Shown here: positions 1 to 10,945 of the stretch, in pieces
Position numbering within the stretch: the first letter of the stretch is position 1
Layout of the letters: every line of letters begins with the position of its first letter
Source: Metallyticus violacea
Taxonomy: Eukaryota > Arthropoda > Insecta > Mantodea > Metallyticidae
Direction of reading: 5' to 3'
DNA length: 64,000 nt
NCBI GenBank assembly: GCA_030762175.1
Contig: CM060846.1
Coordinates: 179,863,041 to 179,927,040 of the forward strand
Translations under genes and position numbers: made by a program
The notes under the pieces: model-generated
Told to the model about the DNA's origin: nothing
What the model saw: only the letters and a program-made list of their open reading frames with translations
Databases searched by the model: none

Positions 1-2651
1 TTTATATCGCCTATACCAAACTATGCATACAAAAAAGAGCACACGATACATACTCCGTTTACTAGAATTCAAAATTACATCACCACGGATACCACCATAA
101 TCAAACCAGATGACACCGGCCCTTCACTGTTAACCAGTCTCATCGCGACTCACTGGAAATAAGCAGGGGGTAAAACTTTTAAAAATGATTCATTCTTATA
201 AGAGAGAATTAGAATAAAAAATAAATGTAAGGGATGTGGGATTAGTCATTCAATGGAATATTCATATACTAATAAGCCCTTTGCAGTGCCTATAGTATAC
301 ATTATATTTATTGAATTCAACGAACTTTAAGCATGTATATTAATCGTATTAAGGATAAACATAACTTATTTTGATGAACACTCATTACTACACCCCAGTC
401 ACAATTCGTAACGGAATATAATTTGTTCCACTTCTGAAACCTTGTAACATGCACCTAACATTTCCGGCGTACCATGCACAAATACAAGATACAACTTCAA
501 CAAGTTGACGCAGAATTGGGGGCATTCTGTATAAAGTACCACATTTATAAGTAAATTCATGTTTAATTAATTTTGAAAAATGCACCTAAAGGATTAAAAA
601 GTCTTTCTTGGAAATTTATTATAACGTTTAATATAATTATCTAAATATATTTATGATTAATGTTTTAAATTTAGATATAATATGAAATCAATGTATGAAT
701 AATTTAAAAAATTCTCAGTAACTATATAAAAATCACAGTGAGATTTGTATTCGATCAATGGAAATTAAAATACTTACAAAATATTGCCCAGTGTCTCCCC
801 CATCTTATCCTTTCCTCTTAAAGGTGATCCCATTGAAGGGCATTTGCACAAATAGCCCCTTAAGCATGGCTGAAATACTTTAATATTCTCCTCTAATCCA
901 AAAGAGTTACGTCATACTCGTATATTATTTATAAAAACTTTTTTAGAGATTTAAAGCAATGATGCATTAATATGAGCAATAGTTCATTTGAAACACGCAC
1001 GCACAAGAGCTAATGACACATGTCATTTTTAATGTTATTTCTTTGTAAATGCAGTACAGCAAACGTTTGTTTCTGAAACTTGTTCAACATACTTTAAATG
1101 TTTGATTAATGTTATAAAATTAACTGAAGCCTCTCTTTGACTTAGTGTCTGATTACTCCTTATCTTATAGATCACCTGGATGTATAGTTTTTCTAAGTAT
1201 TGTTACTATCTTTAAATACAAGAGTCACACAACTCAATGCAGAAATTGCGGTTTAATATACCACGATTAACTATTAACGTGATCCACCCAAAATGTAAGC
1301 AACTTAAAACAAAGTGACAAAAAATCAGAATAATGTAAGTTATTACTTTGAGTTGTGTGCCGCTCACATTCGTTGCATTATCGTCCTTCATGTTTACGTC
1401 TTTCCCCAATTACAGATAACATGTTCCTTAGTACCAAACAATAATTTGTGTTAGAAAATGTCTAGCTAATGAAATGTTTAATAGGTTTAAAAATCTGCTG
1501 AGTGAGACAAGAAGCAGAAAAAAAGTTAATGGAAATATTGGTTTCAGGATTTAAAAATAAACTACTGGAAATCTCTGCCATGTTTAAACTCATTCATACA
1601 TTTTCACTTTTCCCCATTCTATACCCGCCTATATTAACTATTTGATGATGTGGGCATCGCAGGTTAGGTAGAGTAAAATAAAGAATGGGAAGTCGTGATG
1701 AGTTCGCTGGGTGATTGGTTTCACCAAGATGATAACTTACCTGTCCGATAGCTTGGAATCATGTCAGTTACTCGATGAAACAAGTGCCGTTTGAAATTCG
1801 TTTCAGATTTCTTTCACGCTTTTATATCTTGTAGTAAAAGAGTAGTTCGTGAATTAGAGAGGATTTATTTAAAACTCTACCCTGAACATTCTTTCTTAAT
1901 ATTAAGGTACTATATTGTCACATTCGAGGCCGGAACTCGAACAAAAGAATGGCGTATTTTCATGTACGTTCTGTATTATTTGATTATCAGGCTCTACCGA
2001 CACAAATATAAAACTCAGTCCACCTATCCTACGATTTTATCCTAAGAGGCGGCTCTATAGTTCTAGTTCTTTGGCCCAGGTTTTTTGTTAACACCCCTGA
2101 ATGAATTAATATATATTTCGATGGTGTTTTTTTCACGCTAAAACATTAGAAAGAAAAGATATCCTGACTATAACCTCCAACACCTGTTACCTCAGCTTTC
2201 AAACAGTTCTCCAATAAGTGTGGTGAATATTTTTATCGTTAAGTTTCTATTTCATTTCACATTTCTGCTATTCGGATGCATAAATATAAAACAAACGGTC
2301 ACAATAAATATAAAAACACGAGTTAAATGTTGAAACCGGAACTGGTACATTCAAATTATATATGTTCTTTTCAGTTAAATACAGTTTAAGAAATGAATTA
2401 TTCTGGCCTGGAGAAAATCTTGCAGACTACTACTAAAGTCTGTAATATAATTTCCAGTTGTAATTTGTATGAATCACATTCTTCTTCATTGCTTGATGAT
2501 TGAAACTTTTTACAAGTATAGTAAATGTACAAAAATTAAAAAATTCAGGACGGTGAAGAAAAATATTCTGTAGTCTGCATATACTTTACAAATATATTGA
2601 AAGTGCAATTACGTTTGTTTTAGACATGTTCCTACAACATTAGTAATATGT
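1..2651. other. Anonymous AT-rich non-coding stretch
   Basis: No recognisable gene, transposon domain or RNA gene on either strand. The only open frames are short (under 90 codons), have low-complexity AT-driven composition and resemble no family I know. A slightly GC-richer patch lies around 1,640-1,800 but carries no recognisable motif. Probably intergenic or intronic DNA. Confidence 0.6.
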
Positions 2652-2782
2652 GTGGTTACACCAGGTCGTTAAGGGGCCCACTCGTGAGCGGGGATCTGGG
2701 ATTTATCCCACAAAGATCGTCCTTCCTGACTGAGGTTTTTCCAGTGTTCCTCAGTTCTCAGAAGTGGCGGGGAGGTACCCGC
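2652..2782 (+). mobile_element. SINE-A, partial (5' part only)
   Basis: This is the tRNA-like head and start of the body of the repeat called SINE-A here. It contains an A-box-like 'ccaggtcgttaagg', 'actcgtgagcgggg', then 'ccttcctgactgaggttttt' and 'ggggaggtaccc', in the same order as in the complete copies near 6.8 and 63.2 kb. The B box is badly decayed ('gatctgggatttatccc'). The 3' half, including the 'gggcgttaaacactatt' tail, is absent, so this is an old truncated copy. Confidence 0.8.
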
Positions 2783-3157
2783 ACAATGAGTGAAAATAAT
2801 GTACAATGTTTTTGATGCACGGACTATGGCGATCTTTGTAAACTCATTTATTTCACATGCAGCTGCATCCTTAGTGATGTGCGTAGTTTTAGAATAATGT
2901 GTGAATATTATACTTAGAGTTGATAATGCACAGCTAGGCAATTTTGTAAGCAATAAGGCAATGTACACTGTGCAGTGTATATTTATACTTATATTTTATA
3001 ATATGTTCTACACAAATTTATTAGCAGTAAGTTAACAATACTTTTAAAACAGTTATGAGCATATGATCATATTTTCTTATAAACACCATTATTTTTCACA
3101 TTTAATATCAAAGCTTTGCTTCCATATTCCTTTTCTTGGTTTGTGAGAACAGGCTAT
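2783..3157. other. Anonymous AT-rich spacer between two SINEs
   Basis: No open frame of note and no repeat shared with the rest of the window that I could see. Confidence 0.5.
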
Positions 3158-3442
3158 TGATTTGGTTTAATTAAGGACGCTTTTTAACAGCTCATGTCAT
3201 CGGCGTCCCATTCAATTCAGATTGTGAAAGGGCCGATAAGGTTTACTCAGATTTCTTTCAGGCTTGAGGTTCTTTTCTGTGCCGTAAATTTACGACACGG
3301 GACCCACGGCTTCACGTCCCTTCCAAAGGATGCCATACTTAGGGTTTTTACGCTCGAAAAAATCCATCGACCCTGGCAGGAGTTGAACCCACGATCTTGT
3401 GTCTATGAGGCCGGTATAGTTACCACTAGGCCACCAGAATCA
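3158..3442 (-). mobile_element. SINE-B, near full length
   Basis: Member of the second tRNA-headed SINE family (SINE-B). On the plus strand it reads tail to head: 'ggacgctttttaaca', 'ggcgtcccattcaattcag', 'caggcttgaggttctttt', 'gacacgggacccacggct', 'aaaatccatcgaccctggc', then the tRNA-like head 'ggagttgaacccacgatctt' and 'tagttaccactaggccacca'. The head therefore lies at the right and the element is on the minus strand. Scattered substitutions against the other five copies show it is not recent. The 94-codon open frame across it is incidental. Confidence 0.88.
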
Positions 3443-5020
3443 ACGCGAGGAAAGGCTGAGCTAATATTCCCTATTTGAAGGATTTTATCAAAAGGCATGT
3501 GACCTCTATACATTTCCAAATTTCCTAGAGCTATATTCAATGATTTTCTCGCACATTAACAAAAATGTAATGCAATCGTACTATTATATAATTCTTGATA
3601 CGTCCAGGACAAGTAAAAACCATGACTGGCCCAGCAACATTTGATCCTCTCAAATACGAATTCGAAGCGTTACTTCCTGGACCACCCCGGTAGGTCTCAT
3701 GCACTTAAGTTTTATTTGGCCTTTCGTTGACAGGATAACGTTTGATTTCGAGGCGGCTCTCGCTCGAGCGGTCGTCCTACTGGATGGTAACTTCTGTTTC
3801 ATCTTTTTGCGAGGACATCTTTCTGCAGATCTTATTCAATACTTGGTAAATTTGTACACCCGGCAGCTTTCTTTCTATTCTTTTTAATAGTGCAGTGACC
3901 TAGACAAATATTTAATGTACAAGTTTTTGTGTTTAACATTCTATTTCCACTATTTGTACTTTATGTAGGCAGTTAGTTAATATTGCTGTTTAATTGTTAT
4001 GCTTAACAAGGTAGCTGTTTTCTTTGTTAATTCTTCAGGCTTGGTTTAGGTATGTGGGGAAAGTTCATAAGATACTTATTTCATGAGCTGAATATTACTT
4101 GCCGGCCAACACTTTTTGAGTTATTTTATTGCATTTTGTGTGCATTAAAATTATTAATATTTTATTCCTGTGCAACATTTATTGTTCATTCATTAAGAGT
4201 AAATTCGAGATGTCAATATTTTATTCACAAGAAAACTATCAGCCATAACCTAAAATTGATGATTGGCATAATTTAATTTTATTATAAAGGCTTTGTAATT
4301 GTTAAATCGTTATTAACAATCTTAATATTACATTTAACTTTCGCATTTGCTTGCCTTATTTTCTATTTATGATAAATCATACAAAATTGGTTATCAACCA
4401 TATACATATTCGTTTATTACTTTTTTTCCAATTAAGTTGTCTACTGCCAATAAGTTGTGGCAGTCAAGTGTGGCAAATGAGTCACGGTTCCTGCAAATTT
4501 TGGTACACATTAATATTGATTATTATTTGTACGTTGAGCACTGTTTTGTGTCCAGTTAAACTGTATAAATACATGCACATTATTGCATTTTTGGACCAGT
4601 GTGACTAAATTTGAAAATTGCTTCTCAGTTTGAACTTTTGCTGTCTGATGATTGATGGTACAGTATTTTTCATATCCCAATACAGTATTTCATGGAATTT
4701 AAATCAGTGCTTCAAGTTTTGTTTGATGGCATAACGTTACGGCATTTAGTTTTCGGGTACATGCTGAAAAAATAATTCTCATTTGGCTACGGAACAGCCA
4801 AACAATAAATCGAATCTCGGTAAATCTAAAATAAAACTCCAATTCAGTCCTGTTCTGTGTTTCATACCGCCTGAAAAATGTTTTTAACCTATTCATTAAA
4901 ACAACCATACTTTTTACTCCACTTTCCACTGTCATAATACTTATTGGCAATGTAATAATCTAGGATATAGGTAGCAAACTATTCAACTTTTGTTTTGTTA
5001 AGTGTAAATGATTTAAAGTA
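3443..5020. other. Anonymous AT-rich stretch
   Basis: No recognised gene or transposon. A short open frame at 3,699-3,887 follows a splice-acceptor-like 'cctttcgttgacag' but has no recognisable domain. Overlapping frames at 4,347-4,608 are compositional. Nothing else to report. Confidence 0.5.
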
Positions 5021-5165
5021 ACTAGCACGTTGGTTCGGACTCACGAGATTCGCATTCAGAAGGTCCCGCGTTCAAAGCTCTTATTTTCGGCCGCCCTGAC
5101 CTGATCGTCGTTTTTTCTGGTCTCTTAGGCAAATGCTGGAATGGATATTAACGTTTCATGGGATT
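5021..5165 (+). mobile_element. SINE-C (third tRNA-headed SINE), decayed
   Basis: Shares a colinear pattern with the copy near 44.2 kb: a decayed tRNA-like head ('ggttcggactcacgagattc', 'gcattcagaaggtcccgcgt'), then 'ggccgccctgacctgat', 'cgtcgttttttctggt', 'ggcaaatgctggaatggata'. The A and B boxes are poor, so this is not a tRNA gene. The 3' limit is uncertain because only two copies are available to compare. Confidence 0.6.
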
Positions 5166-5249
5166 TCCGCTTTCTCAAAAGTGTCAGTCAAGGTAGCTGG
5201 TACACTGTAGCGTGGCATGAGATGTGCGCTGTGGAGAAACTTTGTACTA

Positions 5250-5980
5250 CAGTTCGGCGATTTTGCTTGTGGGCCCCTTCGAGCCGCCGTCGTGTAATAC
5301 CATAGCGATAGCATGGCGATACCGTCGTGGCTCTGTCATACCTGCCGGCGACTGGGATTTATAGTCTGAGCTAGGCCGTGATAGAGATCGGACGTGTTTC
5401 TGTGCTGTCCCTAGAGAGTAAGTGTGGTCATGTAACCTCAGCTATCTCAGGAACGCTAGAAGAAAATTGTTAACGTAGACAAAGTATTTGAAGAGCTGAA
5501 GAAAGAAGTAACAAACGGTTTCTTAGATAATGAAGATCGTCAGGGCGAGCTTTTTGCCACTGTAAATACCGTGCTATTATCTATAGAAAGAGCGAAAGAA
5601 TGTTCTACGTCACTGGAAGCGAGATGTGCGCTATTGGAAGCGAAAGTTGATTATTTAGAAAACCAGTCCGGGAGGAATATATTATCATCTACTGGCTGCC
5701 AAGGGGCGAAAGAGAAAATTGGAGCGATAACCAGGAGAGAGCGATGCAGGTGTGGCACAGGTGGGAATCGATCTGAGGCCTACAGATATAGAGCGGGAGT
5801 TGGTCGACAGGGTAACCGACGACCGATAGTATAGTATATGTTTCACAAATGGAAAGTGCCGGTATTGCGCGAGAGTAGAGACACGCGAGGGGAAGCGGCA
5901 ATTTAATCAGGGAGGATTTCAGCGACATGGTCCTTCCAGAACGCGAGTTCCTGTCCCCACACATGGTTAACGCCTGGAAT
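5250..5980 (+). pseudogene. Decayed LINE ORF1 (coiled coil plus RNA-binding-like region)
   Basis: From about 5,466 the frame reads through a heptad-rich segment ('VFEELKKEV', 'LEARCALLEAKVDYLENQS'). This is the coiled coil that precedes the RNA-binding domain in ORF1 proteins of many non-LTR retrotransposons, typically followed by 'RxN(I/L)I(I/V)xG'. Here 'ENQSGRN' is followed by a frameshift. Matching blocks continue in other frames: 'LPRGERENWSDNQERAMQVW', 'VGIDLRPTDIERE', 'GRQGNRRPIV', then an 'IREDFS'-like block near 5,910. No starting ATG is visible; the expected position reads ACG. The region upstream (5,250-5,460) is GC-richer and may be the element's 5' UTR. ORF1 proteins of this type bind the element's own RNA. 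It could belong to the same element as the reverse transcriptase relic at 7.8-10.3 kb (same strand, correct order), but the junction is not visible. The copy is dead. Confidence 0.65.
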
Positions 5981-6811
5981 CAGGAGTATAATGCAATTAT
6001 ACAGTTTTGAAACGATTTGTTGTCGACATTGGGTGGCCTCACCTTGTTTTGTCAATTTTGAAGCAATTTGGTAAATTGATAAATGATCGCTTTTGTGTTG
6101 TTACCTACGCTTCAATGACAATACTTTCTCAGGGTGAATTCTGCTATTTTGTTGATTTGTACACAACAGGACTGGGAGAGGAGTTCAATGGTGTCAATAA
6201 GCACGCGATGCGCCTGATATATATTGGTACTAATTATGTTCAAAATCTTTCCCGTCCACTGATGATTTGCATACGATAACTTAGTTGCGAGGAATATAAA
6301 CTGAGTTTCTCCGTGTCAAACTTAAAGCTCAGTGCTGCGGCGTGTGAAACTGAAAATTGCTTAACCGATGTATCAGAACTGCGTAAAGGCGTGTAACATG
6401 CTGCTGGTAGATATTATAACTTCCTCAGAGAGCTGCTTTGCCCCACAGGCAAACGCTTCCAAATATATTTAATTCATATCAAGTAATCGTTGACCTAATG
6501 ACTTTAAAGGGGGTTGCAAAGACACGCGCAAGTTTCGCGCCTATCTTTAAAAAGTTCAAATATTTTTTGGCTATTGGATGTTTAAGCTCACCTGCCAAAC
6601 GTGTATTTTTTTTTTTTTTAATTTTAAACATTTTGTTGATATTGGCGAATTAAAAGGCTAACAATACAACGGTCTTTTGGGTTCAAAACACCAAATGGAT
6701 TTAAAAGTCCTTCAGTTTATTAACCCTGCAACGGCAGTTCTTTTAAAATGGAACTTCACACGCGGCTTTTGGGTTTCTTCCTATTGGAGTTTTATGACCT
6801 TCCCATACCAT
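5981..6811 (+). other. Unassigned stretch between LINE ORF1 relic and SINE-A
   Basis: Contains open frames of 90 codons (6,007-6,279) and 71 codons (6,438-6,653) without recognisable domains. By position it could hold the missing start of a LINE ORF2, but I could not find the endonuclease signature (WN-x-R or Q-E-x-x). There is a T-run near 6,607. Confidence 0.35.
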
Positions 6812-7115
6812 ATCACCGCCACTGGTGGCCGAGGTCGTTAAGTCTCGGACTCGTGAGCGGGAGGTCTGGGTTCGAATACCGCCAGGACCGTCCTTCCTGA
6901 CTGAGGTTTTTTCCAGGTTTTCCTCAGTCCTCATAAATGGCAAATACCGGGGAGGTACCCTAAACTTAGGCCTGGAACGATTCCTTCCATAAAATCCTTT
7001 CCCAATATATATCATTTCATCTCATGTATCATCAGTGTCCATCGCCTGTGGTGCCTCTGTAGCAAAAACGGGCGTTAAACACTATTCATTCATTCATTCA
7101 TTCATTCCATACCAT
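6803..7115 (+). mobile_element. SINE-A, complete, with (CATT)n tail and 9-bp target-site duplication
   Basis: Full-length member of SINE-A at about 6,812-7,106. The tRNA-like head 'ggtggccgaggtcgttaag' has a good A box (compare the tRNA-Ser/Leu pattern TGGCCGAGNGGTTAAG), and 'ggttcgaataccgcc' is the B box. The body has 'tgactgaggttttttccagg', 'cctcataaatggcaaatacc', 'aaacttaggcctggaacg'. The 3' end 'aaacgggcgttaaacactat' is followed by CATT repeats (7,083-7,106). The flanks carry the direct repeat 'ccataccat' (6,803-6,811 and 7,107-7,115), consistent with LINE-mediated insertion. Transcription would be by RNA polymerase III from the internal A/B boxes. It encodes no protein. Confidence 0.92.
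7083..7106 (+). repeat. (CATT)n tail of the SINE
   Basis: About five to six CATT units directly after 'gttaaacacta'. Other SINE-A copies end instead in A-rich runs, so this tetranucleotide tail is a copy-specific expansion. Confidence 0.9.
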
Positions 7116-7770
7116 ACCATAACAGAAAATATCAGTTACTTTCTCTTTTGTTGCATACAAACCACATGTTAACATTATGTCGTATTACACACACACAGAC
7201 ACATATACTTATATAATATCCACAATACTGATTACAATAAATGAAATGTAACAATCATTCGGTATGCAAGGTGCATATTATATTATGTTTATATTACAGT
7301 AGGGGTGGACCGTAATATCGGTTTCAAAGGGCAAGGCAACCTCGGGAGGAAAACAAAGGATGGATTCTGAGGGAAATCAAGTGTGAGAAGTCTTGAACAG
7401 ATGCTGTCTCGATGATACACTCCAAGACACCTGCTAACAATTCCAGGTCACAAAGGATAGGGAACACCGGTAAGAGAACAATTAGCAAATGGGACAAAGA
7501 TACCCAGCAGAGACTTGGCTAAAATAAGAATTTGTGGCTATTGTGTTTACAATGGTGTGTTTTCTGGTGCAGGAGCGAGAGGTCGATTGTGTAAGGTATC
7601 CAGGGAGGTTCTACCGAATATAAGAATAACCACAAGTAGTTTTTAAAAGAAATGCAGTGCATTTTAAAGGAACAACATGTATATGTTGTTATATTAGTTA
7701 TATTAATAATATATCTACTACAATTATAACAGTTTACTACCAGCTATAGGCTTCTCAGTATGCTGAACCA
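7116..7770. other. Unassigned stretch upstream of LINE endonuclease relic
   Basis: Includes a short AC-rich run near 7,185 and a GC-richer patch at 7,310-7,620 with no recognisable reading frame. The N-terminal half of the LINE endonuclease would be expected here, but I cannot identify it. Confidence 0.4.
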
Positions 7771-10260
7771 GAATTTTTTACAGATTTGGGGGAAGTAATT
7801 ATAAAATTTAGAGACCAATATCCCGATATGAACATATTAATTATGTGCGAGTTAAATGCTAGGACCAAAAACATTGCATTGAAAACAGAATATACAGATT
7901 TTAGGAGCAAGGTAGGAGCAGCAAGGACTCAGTCTTGAATACGAGTGGAAAAGAAGTTTTATTATTTTCTAATGCCTTCAAATTTGGAATAATTCATGGG
8001 AAATACCAGTCATATAAATCAGGTCACTTCACTTTTATACATGTTATCGAGGGTAGTGTAATCGACCACGTACTATGTTTGCAAGATGCATTACCACTGG
8101 TTAAAAATTGTAAGGTGGAAATCAGGGTAGATCCACATTATATACCGCTGCTGTTAACAATAAAGTTGAATAATACTATGAGCCCCCAACCCGTTTTGAA
8201 CACAACAAAGAAAAATAACTGCAACTTCACCCCCCTACTGAAATGCGGATGGAGAGAGGTAGAAAAAGTGTGTTTTATTAGTCTCTTAGTATATTAGTAT
8301 CTTAGAAAGCTAATTAAAATATTTCGATGCAGATAATATGCATAAGGGAACCAACTCTCTAAAGAAATTAACAAATATTATACAGAAAGCTAATGTGCCT
8401 ATGCTAATTCTGTGGAACGGTAAAACAGACAGCCTAAATTCCAACGATTGGTACAACGATGAATGTAAAAAAGCGAAAAAAGCAACGGAAACCGCACTCG
8501 TTTAATACCGAAGGGAGGGAATGAGGAACAGAGAATTTCTTATTCGAAGCAAAGAAATAAGAACAAAGAAGTTGCAGAGCAAAACTGCGTGGCAGGACAT
8601 AAAGGGAGCATAATTTCGACAGGTAGTCGATGGGAGGGAGATCAGTGACATATGGAGGGGTCATTAGGTAAATCCAAATTCGAAGCTAACACAAGCAAAT
8701 ATTTTAGCTGGGGAATGGATTAAACACTTTAAAGCAGTTTTTGAAAGAGAACAAATAGAGATTGATGCAAGGGTACGTGCACTAAATGGATGCCAGGCGC
8801 TCCATTTGTGCCCATATTAGATGGCAAAGCTAAAGATCGTCCAAGCGATAAAATGTTTAAAAAACTGGAAGGCAGCATATACAACAAGCTTATTAGCTGA
8901 GTTTTTGATAATGCTGTACAAACTGGGAAACTGGTAGATCTGTATAGAGTAAGCTTCAACAAATTATTTGAAGGAGGAGAAAACACGGAAGAGTGCAAAA
9001 CGGCCACTTTCCAACCACTTTAAAAAGGCATAGGCAGTAATAACACATCAGAAAACTACAGAAGGATCTCATTGATGTAAGTGTTTGGAAAATTTACAGC
9101 AGAGCTATGTACGAAAGAATTCAATTTTGGATTAAGGTATATGATAAAATTTGTAAATTTAAGGCTGATTTTAAGGACGGATTTTCAACCGTTTACGTTG
9201 TCTTTGTTTTGAAAACTTTAATTGATGAGAACCAATGAAATCAAGGAGGAAATCTATAGAGGATTTTTGTGAATTTTAAAATTGCGCTCGATACTATAGA
9301 ACGAAGCGCTCTATATGAAAAATTATAATGTAAAGAGCTCTATGAGAAAGTTGTTGGTGCTCTTACCACAATGTATGAGGAAATCAATTTTGCTATTAAG
9401 ACTAATCACTATAACAGATCTGAGTACACCATAGTACTCTTTAATTTGTTTATTGATGATATTAATGTAATGATAAATTACGAATAAACGCACAGTTTCT
9501 GCCTGGCACAAGGGAAGCACTCAACTATCTGAGGTTGAGACTTCTGGCTCGGATACCGGATATGCCAGTCAAAACATTAAAATCTATGTATGGGTTAATG
9601 GTTAGGTCCTCGTCGTTATATTAAAGTGAGGTTTGGAGATAGGATAAAATAGATGGTTTAATAAATTACAATGTGATTTCTGGAAGCAAATTTTAGGGTG
9701 GGGCGGAAATCAAACTATGGTGTACTACGAGAGGTAGGATGCTGGGAAGCTGCATTCTACAGCAAAATATGCGTTTTTACATACTGGCTAAGAATAATTA
9801 AAGCACAACAAACAACCCTGCTGGCATAATGCTACCGGCACCAATAAAACAATATGCTTTATCCAAGTTGGTAGGCGGTGGTTGTACAGTGGCAAGTGTA
9901 AAAAATCTAATTAAATGATATTTGGTAGAAGGGTAATGAAAACAGATATGCCGTAGAGAAAAAAGTCAAAAGACGCCTGTCAGACATAAACCGGCAGGAA
10001 ATAGAAACGCGATGCATGCAGATGTCATCTCTGAACCTGCAGAGCGAAATTAAAATTATATGCGGTAAACAGACCCATATCGTGGAGCTAGGCATTGAAC
10101 AGACGTAGGGAATAGCATGGCTTAAACTGGGAGGCTGGAGGGCACGCTAGGTTGTTGACGAGTACGATAAGAAGATGTGCCGATTATACTCAAAACCAGA
10201 AGACTATGTGCACATTTTGGTTAAGTGTACTCAGACAAAAGCGATAGGATAAACGTTCTC
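7770..10260 (+). pseudogene. Decayed non-LTR retrotransposon ORF2 (endonuclease, reverse transcriptase, C-terminal region)
   Basis: Fragments of a LINE ORF2 appear in the right order but in all three frames. At 7,790-8,175 is the C-terminal half of the apurinic-type endonuclease: 'DMNILIMCELNART' (the usual catalytic GDFNAR is degraded), 'LLFSNAFKFGIIHG', 'VIDHVL', and 'DPHYIPL' where SDH is expected. At 8,440-8,660 is a linker with 'WYNDECKKAKKATE'. At about 9,040-9,470 lie reverse-transcriptase blocks: 'SENYRRISLM', 'FKDGFSTVYVVFVLKTLIDE', and 'FKIALDTIERSALYEKL' in place of the FxDFxKAFDxxxR motif, with the first catalytic aspartate lost. I could not find the YxDD motif. At 9,520-9,800 is the post-RT region ('MYGLMVRSS', 'KLQCDFWKQILGWGGNQT', 'YWLRIIKAQQT'). 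A Cys/His-like tail follows near 10,190. The overall pattern suits the CR1/L2/RTE range of LINEs; I cannot settle the clade. There are many stops and frameshifts, so it is long dead. Confidence 0.75.
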
Positions 10261-10610
10261 CCAGATACCTTTTTGACTTCCAAAAGCTCATGTTACAAAT
10301 TAATTATAAGTAGGCAAAGGTGGTTAAATTGGACATTTTCTTAAATGAAGTACGTAGTTTTAGAGACGAGACATTTTTATAAACATAATACATAAATAAT
10401 ACGATAAATATGAATAAACTAATTAATGCAGTATGTCTGTTTCATGTGTGTGTGCGTGTGTAAGTGCTTTCTTGAATATGTTGTTTTATTTTGCTGGAAT
10501 TAATTTTAGAAATTAAGTATTTTACAAGAGCATGGCCGGTCTTGAGACGCATGCGACTTTGATTTGTAATATATGAATGTACACCTAGTTTAACTGGAAT
10601 AGTAAATAAT
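10261..10610. other. Short anonymous stretch before the trinucleotide array
   Basis: AT-rich, ending in a TG-rich run near 10,445-10,460. No gene seen. Confidence 0.5.
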
Positions 10611-10611
10611 T

Positions 10612-10628
10612 TTACTACTACCACTACT

Positions 10629-10676
<48 letters not shown>

Positions 10677-10754
10677 GCTGCTGCTGCTACTACTGATGCT
10701 ACCACTTCTACTATACTGCTACTACCACCACCACCACTACTACTACTACTACTG

Positions 10755-10796
<42 letters not shown>

Positions 10797-10945
10797 GTAC
10801 TACTACTGCTACTACTGATGCTACCACTACTACTATACTGCTACTACCACCACCACTAATACTACTACTAGTACTACTACTATTACTACTAGTATTACTA
10901 CTACTATTAGTACTAGTACTACTAGTGCTGCTGCTACTACTACTT
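10612..10945 (+). repeat. Long imperfect (ACT/CTA)n trinucleotide array
   Basis: Over 300 bp of near-continuous ACT-phase triplets, interrupted by GCT, ACC, GAT and AGT variants. A segment of about 49 bp starting 'gctactactgatgctaccac' occurs at 10,686 and again at 10,808 with a single mismatch seen, showing a segmental duplication inside the array with an offset of 122 bp. Translations such as poly-valine on the opposite strand are artefacts of the repeat. Confidence 0.97.

Noticed and set aside
3699..3887. 62-codon frame after an acceptor-like 'cctttcgttgacag'
   Set aside because: Too short, with no family resemblance and no donor.
6812..6885. tRNA gene from the A/B boxes
   Set aside because: The heads of SINE-A and SINE-B contain polymerase III boxes but lack a closing acceptor stem and a proper anticodon arm, and each is followed by the SINE body. 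They are tRNA-derived, not tRNA genes.
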